Part shown: piece by piece, positions 14,375 through 26,282 of the stretch
How positions within the stretch are numbered: the first letter of the stretch is position 1
Layout of the letters: each line of letters opens with the position of its first letter
Assembly: GCA_005281725.1 (NCBI GenBank)
Contig: SSBO01000009.1
Span: 10,535,313-10,599,312 of the forward strand
Length of the DNA stretch: 64,000 nucleotides
Origin: Wuchereria bancrofti
Lineage: Eukaryota; Nematoda; Chromadorea; Rhabditida; Onchocercidae
Direction: 5' to 3'
Position numbers and translations under genes: made by a program
Notes under the pieces: model-generated
Databases searched by the model: none
Seen by the model: only the letters and a program-made list of their open reading frames with translations
What the model was told of the DNA's origin: nothing

Positions 14375-15020
14375 AATATACAATTAATCAAATTAATTAA
14401 TGTTTTTTTAGAGCTTTAAAACTAGTTAAAACAAATTACTATTTTAAAAATTAATTAATGGGAAGAGATTATTTAAATAGCAATATACAATTAATCAAAT
14501 TAATTACTGTTTTTTTTGGAGTTTTAAATTTAGTTAAAACAAATTACAATTTTAAAAATTAATTAACAGGAAGGAACACTTAAATAACAATATACAATTG
14601 ATCAAATTAATTATTATTTTTTTTTGGTGTTTTAAATTTAGTTAAAACAAATTACTATTTTAAAAATTAATTAATAGGAAGAGAACACTTAAATAACAAT
14701 ATACAGTTGGTCAAATTAATTATCATTTTTTTTTTGGAATTTTAAATTTAGTTAAAACAAATTATAATTTTAGAAATTAATTAATAGGAAGGGAACACTT
14801 AAATAACAATATACAATTGATCAAATTAATTATTTTTTTTTGGTGTTTTAAATTTAGTTAAAACAAATTACTATTTTAGAAATTAATTAATAGAAAGGGA
14901 ACACTTAAATAACAATATACAGTTGGTCAAATTAATTACCGTTTTTTTTAGAGTTTTAAATTTACTTAAAAAAATCACTGTTTTAAAAATTAATTAATAG
15001 GAAGAGAATATTTAATTAGC
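14375..15020. repeat. Tandem array, 6 copies, 106-110 bp period
   Basis: Units begin AATATACAATTGATCAAATT and continue with a T-run, TTTTAAATTTAGTTAAAACA and AATTAATTAATAGGAAG. Unit starts at 14375, 14482, 14589, 14698, 14808 and 14914 give periods of 107, 107, 109, 110 and 106. The variation comes mainly from T-run length. Confidence 0.92.
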
Positions 15021-15981
15021 AAGAAAAGAATTTTAAAATAGTTATGCACATTGTAAAATATATATATGTATAAAATGGTCATACCAATTGGTCGCAGATG
15101 TGAAATGAGAATGGAAAATTTATTACTCTCATTTACCGCAACTAATGATAACATTCCTTTCTACTATCATTCACCATATTATGCGCTCAAATCTCACTGT
15201 TAAAATTGTTTACAACAATGAATTAAATTAGCTTAAGAAAGAAACAAACAGGTGTCGTCTGTGCTTCTTTAAGTATTAAATAGTTTAAGATTTGAAATGT
15301 TAAAAAGTTTACGATTTAAAATGCTAAAAATGAAAAATTTGTTTATTTTGGTTAAAAATTAGAAAATTTAAAACCATTTAATGCAATCAATAAACATTTA
15401 ATAAATCATTTTTTGTCTAACTTTATAATATATAAATGTCATTTTTCTTATACTACTTTTCTTTTTTTTTTTTACATAATACTTTTAATTTTTTTTGCTA
15501 AATGAAATATTTTCAATATATTTAAAAGTTTTAATAATGAAATAAAAAAAATACGAGTTAACATGTTAGATGAAATATTTTAGAAAAAAATTAAAGAGTA
15601 AAATTTCAAAAAAAAAAAAATTTCATTTAATTTATCTAATCAATTAAGTATCACTTACTAATTAAAAAAAATGTAATGCAAAAATCTGTACTACGAATTA
15701 TTTATTATTTATCATGTTATTATTCTATTGCTTACAATGCTAGGAATACTTTATTTATTGCTTCATTTTACAAGTTAAAATCTGAAATTCAATTTAATTT
15801 AATTTAATTTTGAGTGCTGGATTTTACACCGTGCAAATTGTTGATTGAACATTATTTAGCTTCAATAGCAATTCCTTAAAAAAAAGTAATAATAATTTCA
15901 AAATCAATTTATTTAAGACTAAGACAAGTTAATAAGTATTATTTATAGGTGTAAATACATTGTCAACCTAATAGCATATTT

Positions 15982-16332
15982 CTAACTTTTCAATGACATT
16001 ACGCGAAAAAATAGTTTTAAAAATTTTGAAATAAAATTTATGTCCAATGAAGCAAAAGGAATAAGACCGACGATTAATGGCATTGAATTCTTGAGTACTT
16101 TTAGACTTTGGCTTATGTCAGTAAAAGTGGCCAATGGCCAAGATGAATTATTTGGGGTTGACATTCTGCTTATACCCATTGTCTGCTCTATCCAACCGTT
16201 GACATGATTAATCCATGAAGAGTTGCTAAATAATGTAAATTCGCTTTTGGTCTTCTTTTCTTCTAAATTTCTTAATTTTAAATTTAAACATTTTAATTTC
16301 AGTATTGTCATTAATATAAAATTAATATGCAT
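15982..16332 (-). CDS. Possible small gene or terminal exon, unrecognised
   Basis: An open frame of 116 codons has far less homopolymer content than other frames in this tract. Its middle contains ordinary-looking protein (SSWINHVNGWIEQTMGISRM; then a hydrophobic stretch LKNSMPLIVGLIPFASLDI). The first 35 residues (ILKLKCLNLKLRNLEEKK) look like translated intron, and an in-frame TTATTTAG acceptor just before CAACTCTTC would make the remainder a terminal exon of a minus-strand gene. No partner exons were found on either side. I do not recognise a family. It may be a pseudogene fragment. Confidence 0.3.
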   Translation of the reverse strand: MHINFILMTILKLKCLNLKLRNLEEKKTKSEFTLFSNSSWINHVNGWIEQTMGISRMSTPNNSSWPLATFTDISQSLKVLKNSMPLIVGLIPFASLDINFISKFLKLFFRVMSLKS

Positions 16333-17662
16333 AAGTTATTACTTATGAGCATAATTTATAAATATGATTTTTTTTTAATTATATATTAAATACTTACCTA
16401 TCTTTTGATATTAGATCTTTTTGAATGGTTACTTAAGGTTAAGTTTAATTTAATGAAAAAAAAAAAATGGTTACTTAAGGTTATCTAATAAAAAAAGAAA
16501 AATCTAATATCTAATTGAAAAAATGATTACTTAGGGTTAAGATTGAAATGAAAAAAAAAATTATTACTTAAAGTTAAGATCTGAATGATTACTTAAGGTT
16601 AAGGTTTGAATTAGTTACTTAAGATTAATTTAATAAGAAAAAAAGTGGATGAACAATTTCTAATCAATTAATATATCTATTATAGTATGCTGATTTCAAG
16701 CTTCTCAGAGAATTTTTCGTTAGACAAAGTTTTCTTTTTTTTTTTCGATTTTGATTTTTAATTTCTGATTTTTGAAATTATTGATAAAAAAAAGAAGGAA
16801 TGAATATTTATATTTACAATGATGACAAAAATTTTGAAAATTTTTATGATAGAATGAAACGGAATGGTTTATATTGCGGAAAGCACCGATAACACAAATA
16901 TTTCACTTCAATTCAACTATTTGTTCAGATTTTTTTTTCTTTTTTTTTTTGTTTACATTTGTTTACATATAAAATCAATGTATTAGCATGAATGAAATGA
17001 GAACTTTTAAGAATTTTTGAGAAAAAAAAACACTTCGTTTTACAATTTTCACGTAATTTATCAAATTTTAGACGAAAAAATTAAGTTAAAAGAAAGAAAA
17101 AAAAAACTTTAAGCGATGGACTTTAATTTCTAATAATAGAATAATCATTTTATATGGAAGAATATTATTTGCAGATAAATTGAAAATTTTAATTTTATAC
17201 TTCTCAAAAAAAAAAACTTTCCAACTGCTACTGCTAATTTTGATTTGATATAATACCACAATGTTTATATAATAATTAAGCATAGAATTTCAGGAAAAAC
17301 CCTATTGCTAATAAACAATTTTAGGATTTCTGAAGAGTTTTAGAATTTGTTACTAATAGAAATAGTTTATTTCAAGTTTAAATTTAATTTCAATTTCAAT
17401 TAAACTACTACAAAAACCAATGTGTGCTGCTAACTCATATGTACGAGGAATTCCTCGTCCAAAAAAAAAAAATTGCAATTCCTGATTCGATCACGGTAAT
17501 TTTTAAAGAAGAAAAAAAAATTTCAATCAGCAAATCCTCCATTACAGTTTTTTTTTTTTTTTTGATATCTTTTTGTTTTATCATTCAAATAATACTGCTA
17601 AAAATTCATTTAAGAATTATACAACAAATTTTTGAGTGCAACAAATGATACTAAAAATAAAC

Positions 17663-17775
17663 CAATAATTAGTTAAAATCAAATTTAAACCAAAAACTAA
17701 GCAATAATTAGCTAAAATTAAATTTAAACCAAGAGCTAAGCAACAATTAGTTAAAATTAAATTTAAGCCAAAATA
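17663..17775. repeat. Tandem array, 3 copies, 39 bp period
   Basis: Units start CAATAATTAG and continue TTAAAATCAAATTTAAACCA. Starts at 17663, 17702 and 17741 show exact 39-base spacing. Confidence 0.85.
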
Positions 17776-17999
17776 TCATAAAAAAAGATTTTCACATTTA
17801 TTTTTTTTTTTAACTTTTATTTTTACTCTAACAATTATATTACTTGTACTGTCACATGCCAATACATAATTTATAAATGAACAATAATTAACAAAATAAA
17901 ATCATTATTCTCAATGGAATATATTATTAACATGACAAATATACATCGATCATCGCTTATCTGATCATTTTTTGAATTATCACTTTCATTATTAATAAA

Positions 18000-19725
18000 A
18001 AGAGAGGGAGAGAGAGAGAGGGAAAAAGAAAGAAAGAAAGAAATTGATATGAAGTGGTTAATTGAAAAGATAGCGGTAAAAATAAAACAATAATAATAAT
18101 AACTTTAACTGGTAATGAAAAATATATTTTGTTTTTCTTTTTTTTTTTTTAGCGCACTTAAGAAAATGATAGTAATCGTAAAGAAATGGATGATATGGGT
18201 GCTTGACCTTTTATAATTGACTTCCATTCAAACATTACTATTTGTTAAGCAAATTAAAGAGATGCAAAAGAAGAAGAAATAACTCATTGTGAAGAAAATT
18301 TTATCTTTTCTTTTTCATCTTTTTTTCTTTTATTTTCAAACGAAAAAAGAATTTCATTGAATTTTTATCATATTTCATTGTTGTTAATGAATTATTATTG
18401 TTAATGAATAAAAAAAAAAAAAATGAAATGTATTAAATTTTTAATAAATATATTAAATGGTAATGTTTCTAAAACAAAATGCTAACACAAAAAATAGGGA
18501 AACTAAAGTTAAAAATTGTTTTGTGGAATGACAACTGAACAAACAGTGCAACAATATTAGCGATCTATTTAAAATTAAAATTTAAAAATGAAGATATAGA
18601 TTAAAAATTAAAAAAAGTCGAAATTTAAAACAAAAAAGAATGAACAAAAAAAATTGAAATTTAAAAAAAGTCAAAATTTGAAAACAAAAATAAAATAAAG
18701 AATGTTATTTTAAAAAAAAAATTATCATTACTTTCAAAAAAGATGCAATAAGTGATTGATAATTTATCAGTACTAATCAGTGTTAATCAATATTATCAAT
18801 AGTAATTGAAATCAATGATATCAGTATTAATAATAATAATTAAAATTATTGTAACAATAAGTAAAATTACAATTATTATTATCATTTCATTAAGATATTG
18901 AAAGGGGAAAATATAAAAATAAGAGTCTTCTGAATTTGAGATGATAATATTCCATCTTAGAGAGAGAGAGAGAGACATATTATTGGTAAAGTTAATTAAG
19001 CCATAAAAGATATGAAATGAATGAATATGATTGCAAGAGAGAGAGAGGGAGAGAGAGAGAGGGGAGAGAGAGATGATTGAAGAAAACCTATAAAATATTA
19101 TTTCTTATATGGATCAGGGCAACTAATAGAAGAAATTCCATCGAAGTGGACAATCAAACGACCGACTTATCACGGATATATACATATTATCTTACTAAGG
19201 TCATGCACATTAAAGTTCATTCATAGAATCATGGATATTACAAAAAAAAGAAATTAATCAATTTCATTAATTTAAATTTAAATTTTTAATTGATCGGATT
19301 TAAATCAAAGAGATAAAATTTATTATTTTGATAATTGCATTTATTAGATGTCATTTTAGTAATAAATACTAATTATGAATGTAATATTTAGCAAATAATA
19401 AAATTATAAAATGCTATTAATTGAGATGAATTTTAATTATTGAATAGCTAATAAATTCAAAATAAAAGGAAAAAAGAGAAAAGAGAAAAGGCGTTGTTTT
19501 TTTTTAATTTTTATTTATGTTTACTTTTTTGCAAAAAAAAAAAAGAAAAAAAACATTTGCGCTTCAATAAAATATAATTAGTGATAAAATAGAAGATCCT
19601 AACAGAATTACAATCATAAATATTTCAAGTATTTAGACTAGAAAAAAAAAACAAAGAGAACGTTGGCTAACAAAAGTAGGAAGAAAGAGAGAGAGAGAGG
19701 GAGGGAGAGAGGGAGAGAGAAAAGA
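18000..19725. repeat. Cluster of four GA-rich tracts
   Basis: GAGAGA-type purine tracts lie at about 18001-18045, 18960-18976, 19036-19072 and 19682-19722, all with the purines on the plus strand. Similar single tracts lie near 2960, 8356, 11461 and 59319. Confidence 0.8.
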
Positions 19726-22189
19726 AGACAAAGAAATAGGAAATGGTTTTCTCACAAAAAATGATTGATGAGATTCATCAATCAGTGCTGATCAGTAAGG
19801 AAGGAAGGTCGAGTTGAAGACGGAAAACTCTTAAATAAATTTAAATTAAAACTTTGGCCATTCTTTCTCTCTTTCATACTTTTATTTTAGCTCTTTTTTT
19901 TTTAAAAAAAAATTAGTTTCAATTTGTCAACTTTTATATATGAAATGATTTCAAGGAAAATTACTTCAAGTTAAGAGGAAAAAATTTTAGTTCTAATCAA
20001 AGATTTACACTTTAATATGTTAAATATTTCTTATGAAGAAATGAAATGAATGCAATTATTTTGAAACTTCAAAACAAAAATTTTTTTTTTCTAATATTTC
20101 TAAAATTAAAATTCATTCTGTTAAAATTTCTGTTAATATTGATTAAATTGGAATTGATTAATATTGATTAAATTGGATTGTTATTACATTTCAATGAATG
20201 ACCAAAAATTGAGTATACGTTTATCAATAATTTAAATTTTCAACCAGTACTACGATAAAAAGTATTTCATACTTTCTTATGATCACAAAATACTTCAATT
20301 TTTACTAATCTAATTAATAAAGTGTAAAATTGAGGTATGAAAAATTCAAAAAAAAAAAAAAACAATTTCAATTCATTAGTGAAAATGAATGAAAAGTTGT
20401 AAAAGGAAGAAGAAAGAAAAATATTGGAAATTTTGTTATGTTTAATTTAAAATATGTGAGAACGAATAAAATTAACAATTTGAAAAAAGAATGAATGGTA
20501 AAATTTACAAGGACAAATAGTTGTGAATGACACCGATTGATAATAAGTTAATATCACTGGAAATGTGGGAGAGAAAAATTATACAAAAAAAAAAAAAAAC
20601 TTTTTATCACTTATTTCTTCAATTTGTGTCATTTTTTTCGTTGTCTGAATTGATTTCATTGAAATAAATCAAAGGATAAAATAAATTAAATAATTTATTA
20701 AAAAAACCACAAAAAAAAAAATAAATAATTTATCAAATTTTAACAAATTTGATGAAAGTTTACCATTTATTAAATTTATTCAAAAAAAAAAGAAATTCTA
20801 TTAGTGAATTAAATTTGATATTAATGAAATTAAATTTTTGAATTAATATTACTTAAAACATATCATGCAAGAAATAATTTAAATTATAAAATTATATGTA
20901 ATCATTAAACAAACATATACCTGAGCTATTTGAAAATTTTCAAAAGTATAAAAATTTTTTTGATTTTAATTTAAAATAATTTAATATACAGCTAGAAAAA
21001 AGAAGAAATTGTAGAAATCTTTTAAAAACATAAAAAAAACCAATAAAAGTTTAAATTAAATTTTAATTCATCGATACAAATTTAAATGTTCGTATTTTCT
21101 CAATAAATGTTGAAATAAATCAAAAAGTTGACAACTAAAATTGCGATGGAAGGTGTAAATTGGAATGATTCATATTAAAATCAAACACAGTCATCTGCAA
21201 ATTCTTCGCCACAAACATCACTTGTCAGGATTGAGATTATTCGACAACTTCAAATCTTTTATCAGTGTAACAAAAAATGTCACTGATAATCTGTAGACCT
21301 TACTAATCACTCAAAATCACTAAAATGATATGTTCAGAATTTGGAATGAATGTGTAAATTCTTTTTGTAGAATATTTTGCCGCATGTAGCAAAGATGATT
21401 GAAGATGATAGAAATATGAATGATAAGAGTGATAGATGAAGGAATAAATGTGAATGATAAGAGTGATAGTGATAAATAAATTTACACTCATATGTAATCT
21501 ATAATTGAATACTTCTTTGAAAAAGTGTTGATAAAACTTGATAGAATGATGTAAAATAATATATTTTAATAAAAAAAAAAAATACAGTTAATACTTTAAT
21601 TTTAATTTTCATTTTTATTTTTATTTTGCTTAAACTAAATTTAAAACTTTATCAAATAAAAAAGAACTTTATCTGTCTTCTAATTTTGCTCTTTTTTTTA
21701 TTCTAAATTTCATCCCTAAATTAGCATAATTTCATTTCGAAATCTTTAGCATCAATTTATCACACACGCAAATCACATACACAAATGATATGATATATCG
21801 TTTTTCAATTGGTTTATTTCAAAATAGTATGAAAAATTGAAAAGAAAGAGAATTAATATGAAATGACAAATAAATTGATGCATTTTAAAAAAAGGATGGA
21901 ACAATTGAGTAGTTTCGACAGAAAAAAATGATTTATTGATACGAAAAAAAGTGACAACGAATCAAATTGATTAATTTGATAAATTTAACCAAAAGTTTGC
22001 AAGTTTATGCAAATTTTTGATTAAAATAAGCTCACGTTTAATACGTAAACTTACTTATAATACGTGAAATTAAATATTACTTATATTAAATATTAAATGA
22101 AATAAAGGTGAAAGTTCATCAATATTTCATTTCATTTCATTTCTAGGTAGTACCATTTGTGTTTTGCATGATTAGCAAAAGGTCATGAA

Positions 22190-22380
22190 TCATATCGTAT
22201 GGAACAGCTGCAAACAGGTGGCATGGAAATAAAATGTGTTCCTTCAACATTTGTTCAGCAAAGGTAAGAACAAATTGAGCTGCAAACAATGGATGCATGC
22301 ATGCATGCAATGCATGCATTCATCAATACTGCTATTGTCCTTGAAGTGTCATTGTATTGGATGAGAAATGCAGTATGTAT
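22190..22380. promoter_or_regulatory. Possible regulatory patch: E-boxes and GCATGC repeats
   Basis: A GC-richer island contains CAGCTG (22205-22210), CAGGTG (22215-22220), another AGCTGC, and a run of overlapping GCATGC palindromes near 22290-22320 (ATGCATGCATGCATGC). No open frame or splice pattern explains the island. CANNTG boxes are bHLH sites and CAGGTG also suits Snail/ZEB-type zinc fingers. Regulatory use is inference. Confidence 0.3.
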
Positions 22381-23185
22381 GTATTAGAAGATAGAAATTT
22401 AGGGATGTAATCTATGAAATTATTTTTTTGTTTCAAATTTATTTTAAATTAAATAATAATTAAAATGAAATATTACTGATATTGAAAAGCTCAATTTAGC
22501 TTTGATAAGGTGACAAAACTTGTAATACTACAATTAAATTAAATTAAATTAAATTATTTGATAAAAATTATAGTTAATTTTAAAATTTTATAAATAGAAG
22601 CAATTATACCTTAAATGTTAACAAATTTCATTTGTAAATTTTATTTTACTATAACGATTAGAATTGATAGAGTAACTAAATTTGAATAAAAATTTGAACT
22701 AACAAGTCATACTCAAATTTAGTAAATAAAATTTATTGGATCAGTGATTTCAGTTAATGCCTGAAATTATGTCGTTTTTTAAATTAAATTAATTTTAAAT
22801 TAAAGGATTATGTTGTTTTTAAATTAAAAAAAAACTCCAATAATTAAATATTCGTAAATTTCCAACAGTATATTTGCATATTTCCTTTTAATTTTGTTTC
22901 AAGCTACCATAAGAAATATCAAAGTAATAATAATATTCAATTTCAAATTTCAAATGAATCGAATTTTCATTTTCTTTTTTTTTTGTAGTGCTGATAACTG
23001 GAAGTGCATTATTTCATTTTTTTTCTTTTTTTTTTTTGATCATTTCAATGGATACCTGGTAACACTCATTTTAAAGGTCCCTTTTCAAGGTCATCAACCC
23101 AATACCACAAAAAAAAAAAAATTGCTTTAATTCTTATTGTTTTTCAAGCCATCATGTGAAATATCAAAGAAATAATAATAGTTAA

Positions 23186-23305
23186 TTAAAATAATAATAT
23201 TTAACTTATAATTAGTTAAAATAATAATATTTAACTCATAGTTGATTAAAATAACAATATTTAACTCATAGTTAATTAAAACAATAATATTTAACTTATA
23301 ATTAA
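23186..23305. repeat. Tandem array, 4 copies, 30 bp period
   Basis: Units TTAAAATAATAATATTTAAC plus TYATARTTRR begin at 23186, 23216, 23246 and 23276. Confidence 0.88.
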
Positions 23306-24330
23306 TTGTAGTTCTTCAAATAATGTATTAAGTTATGAAATTTTTTATTATTATATTGGAAAAAAATAAAAATAATTAAAGTGAAGAGATAGGATTATTT
23401 TTATAAAACTTAAAAACATTAGTTCAAATTAAAAATTACTTTTGCTTTAAGGGAAAGAAAGAGAAAAAGAATTGTACCAAGCAATTATTATCGATAATTA
23501 TTTTTGATTTTAGTAATTGAAAATGGAAGAAGTATATAAATTACTTAAGACAAAGTAATCAATTAGTGAGTTTATTTTTAAGCTTTTGTAAACTGAGATA
23601 AAAGCGACATTTCTTTGGATTATTATTGTTTGCAAATCGTAAAGCAAACAATGCGACATGAACGCATTTAATTGTACAAAAGCACTTTTCATTGATTTGT
23701 TAATCTAATAGTTCAATAATTTATTAAAAATGCTTTTCTAATCAGTAACTTTTTTTTTCATAACATTCAAGTAATTTGTAGCGAAGTTTACTTAAGAAAT
23801 TAAAGAGAGAATATCTATTTTCATTTGTTGAACTTTAAAAAAAAAGACTTTTCAAAATCCCATTTAAAAATAACCATTAACAATCGATTAAATAGGAGTA
23901 ATGTAGATAGAAGTAAATTTTATAAGGAGTAAAGTAATAGTTATTGTTATTTGGAATTAAATCAGGCATTTTAAAAGTATTAAATTCTAGTATTAAATTC
24001 TAAGATTATATTTTTCCGAAATCAAATTCTATTTACAATGTTATTTTTTTCAATCTATTATTCAATTTTTATCATTAAGAATAATACGATGTAGAAGAAC
24101 ATCGAAAAATTCATTAATGAATTTCGAATTTGAATTTGAATTTAATAAATTTAGTATAAAACAATTTTCTATTTGTGCATAATTTGAATAATATATTTCA
24201 ATTGATCCAATGATTTCAAATATTTGTTGTAAAAAAAGAAAGAAAAAAGAAATTGAATAACAAGTTTTAAAATAAAAATTTAGAAATAATAATTTAAATA
24301 ATATAATTTATTTTATACTCTCATAATATT
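23306..24330. other. Intergenic, no gene seen
   Basis: AT-rich sequence with no supported exon. A 60-codon minus frame at 23510-23692 lacks splice context and compositional support. Confidence 0.45.
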
Positions 24331-24610
24331 CATATTTTAGCACTAAAAAAATGATGCAATGATTAAAATTTATTTAATTAAAAACGAAAAAAAAACTTTC
24401 AAAATAAACAGTATTATTATTTTAACATTCATATTTTAGCACTGAAAAATGATGCAATAATTAAAATTTGTTTAATTAAAAACAAAAAAAAAATTTTCAA
24501 GACAAATAGTGTTATTATTTTAACATTTACATTTTAGCATTGAAAAATGATGCAATAATTAAAATTTGTTTAATTAAAAATGAAAAAAAAAACTTTTTAA
24601 GGTAAACAAT
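24331..24610. repeat. Tandem array, 3 copies, 98-99 bp period
   Basis: Units carry ATTTTAGCACTGAAAAATGA, TGCAATAATTAAAATTTRTT and TAATTAAAAA plus an A-run. ATTTTAG recurs at about 24334, 24433 and 24531. Confidence 0.85.
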
Positions 24611-24917
24611 GTTATTTTTTTTTTGCACAAATATGCATTTCTAAATTAATTCCTATTTTATTGTCCAATTGAAGAAAACAAAAAGTAAAAAATAAGAGAG
24701 AAGAAAAGAAAGGAAGCATAAAGCATAATAAGAAAAGTGTGTAATGACAATAATCATTGGAACAGGTGTGAAGCGGTCATTCAAAAGGAAAACTAAGTGC
24801 TAGTAAATGTTGGACGCACTCAGAGTGTTGTAATTTTTGATGTCCTCTAATCGAACAGGTAAATGAATCAATTGAATGCATTTTTAGTTTTAAAATTATT
24901 TTGATGAATTGTATTAG

Positions 24918-25003
24918 TATTTTTACATTCATATTTTAGCACTGAAAAGTGATGTAATAATTAAAATTTGTTTAATTAAAAATGAAAGAAAAAAAACTTT
25001 TAA
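24918..25003. repeat. Detached fourth copy of the 98-bp unit
   Basis: The same unit (ATATTTTAGCACTGAAAAGT followed by GATGTAATAATTAAAATTTG) lies about 310 bp beyond the array. The intervening sequence is GC-richer and unique, and contains AACAGGTG at 24761-24768. Confidence 0.82.
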
Positions 25004-26282
25004 GATATTAGATGGACAATTGCAAGAGTGGACATTTAAAAAAAGGATAAATAAATGTATATTAAGTGGACAGACGAAATAATTAGGAATGAATAAAAAA
25101 CAAACAATATGCTATGATAAATTATTCTTTCTGCTAATTTGATAAACAAACAAGTTGAGAAGAAATTAGAGAAAATATTTCAATCATTTTAATATTTATC
25201 AAAATTTATCTAAGAATCAATTATTCAAAAAATGAGCAAGGAAAAAAAAGAAGAAAATGAAACAATTTAAATTTAGTTGTGATAAATAATTTTGTCATAC
25301 ATAAATTAAATATAAATATTTTAATTAAAATTGTTAATTTGAATAAAATTTATAGATAAATCAATGAGAAATTGTGTTTAAAATTTAATTAAAATGAAAA
25401 CAAATTTTTTAGTAAAAAATGTTATTTACAAAATTAAAGCAAAACTTATTCATTTTTTGTCAGGTTTATAGAAAAAAATAAAAAAAAAACGAAAAAGATA
25501 CTCTCAAAGTGATTGTCGGAAATAGCAAATGCATCAAATTATCACTTTATCAGCTAAGAATAGAACCTGAAATGATAATTAAGATATGATAGTATTACTT
25601 TTTATCTATTTTTTCTATTAAATTTTTTTATTGCAAAATAAGAAATTTTATTTGAAATAGTTAAGTCTAATAAACAATAGAAAGTAGTAGCAATTTTATT
25701 TATCTCTCTGAATCACTTAATCCCGTTACGTTATTTTTTAATCGGATTACTAACAGTCTCGTACCAAACGAGGATTTCATTTTTGAGCTTAACTAGATTC
25801 CACTTCAGAATTATTTTCAAGAGGTTAACCTTATCTACAAAAAAAAAATCATTAAAATATTGTCCTCATTTCCAGTGATACTAGGGTTTTGTTATTATTT
25901 TAAGTTTTATATGAGATCTAATAATTGGATGTTACCTCAAAATAATATCACACCTGGCTAATTATAATTTATAGCTTGAAGAAAATTAAAACAAAAAGAG
26001 GAGAGTACAAAAAAAAAAGGTAGAATAAATAATCAAACATATTCCGATGGATCAGACATTGTCCATTGTCCATTTAATGTTAGTCCAACCTTTTACTGCC
26101 AAAAAACACCGAAATAAATGGATGATATATTTAAAAAATGGTAAAATGAAAATTTTTAAATCAATATTTAACAGAAATTTGTTAATTTTAAAGCATCAAA
26201 AATTTGATTTATGATAAAAATTTCAATTTTGTGAAGTTTTTCATAAAGCATACCGTAGCTTTTTTCANNGGTTTTCTCTTTG
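25004..26282. other. Intergenic, no gene seen; 2-N ambiguity at 26268-26269
   Basis: No supported exon. A moderately GC-richer piece at 25690-26110 has no long frame. Two undetermined bases lie 14 bp before the start of the 1.76 kb repeat copy. Confidence 0.5.

Larger units (their letters stand above)
16333..23185. other. Intergenic, no gene seen
   Basis: AT-rich, with only homopolymer or repeat-derived open frames. It includes degenerate repeats of TTACTTAAGGTTA at about 16425-16630, a 39-bp array at 17663-17775, four GA tracts between 18.0 and 19.75 kb, and a GCATGC/E-box patch at about 22190-22380. Confidence 0.5.

Noticed and set aside
16425..16630. Telomere-like repeats (TTACTTAAGGTTA)
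   Set aside because: Spacing and sequence are irregular and do not match the nematode telomere unit TTAGGC.
22894..23130. 78-codon plus frame with phenylalanine runs
   Set aside because: It is built on T and A homopolymers, with no splice or start context.
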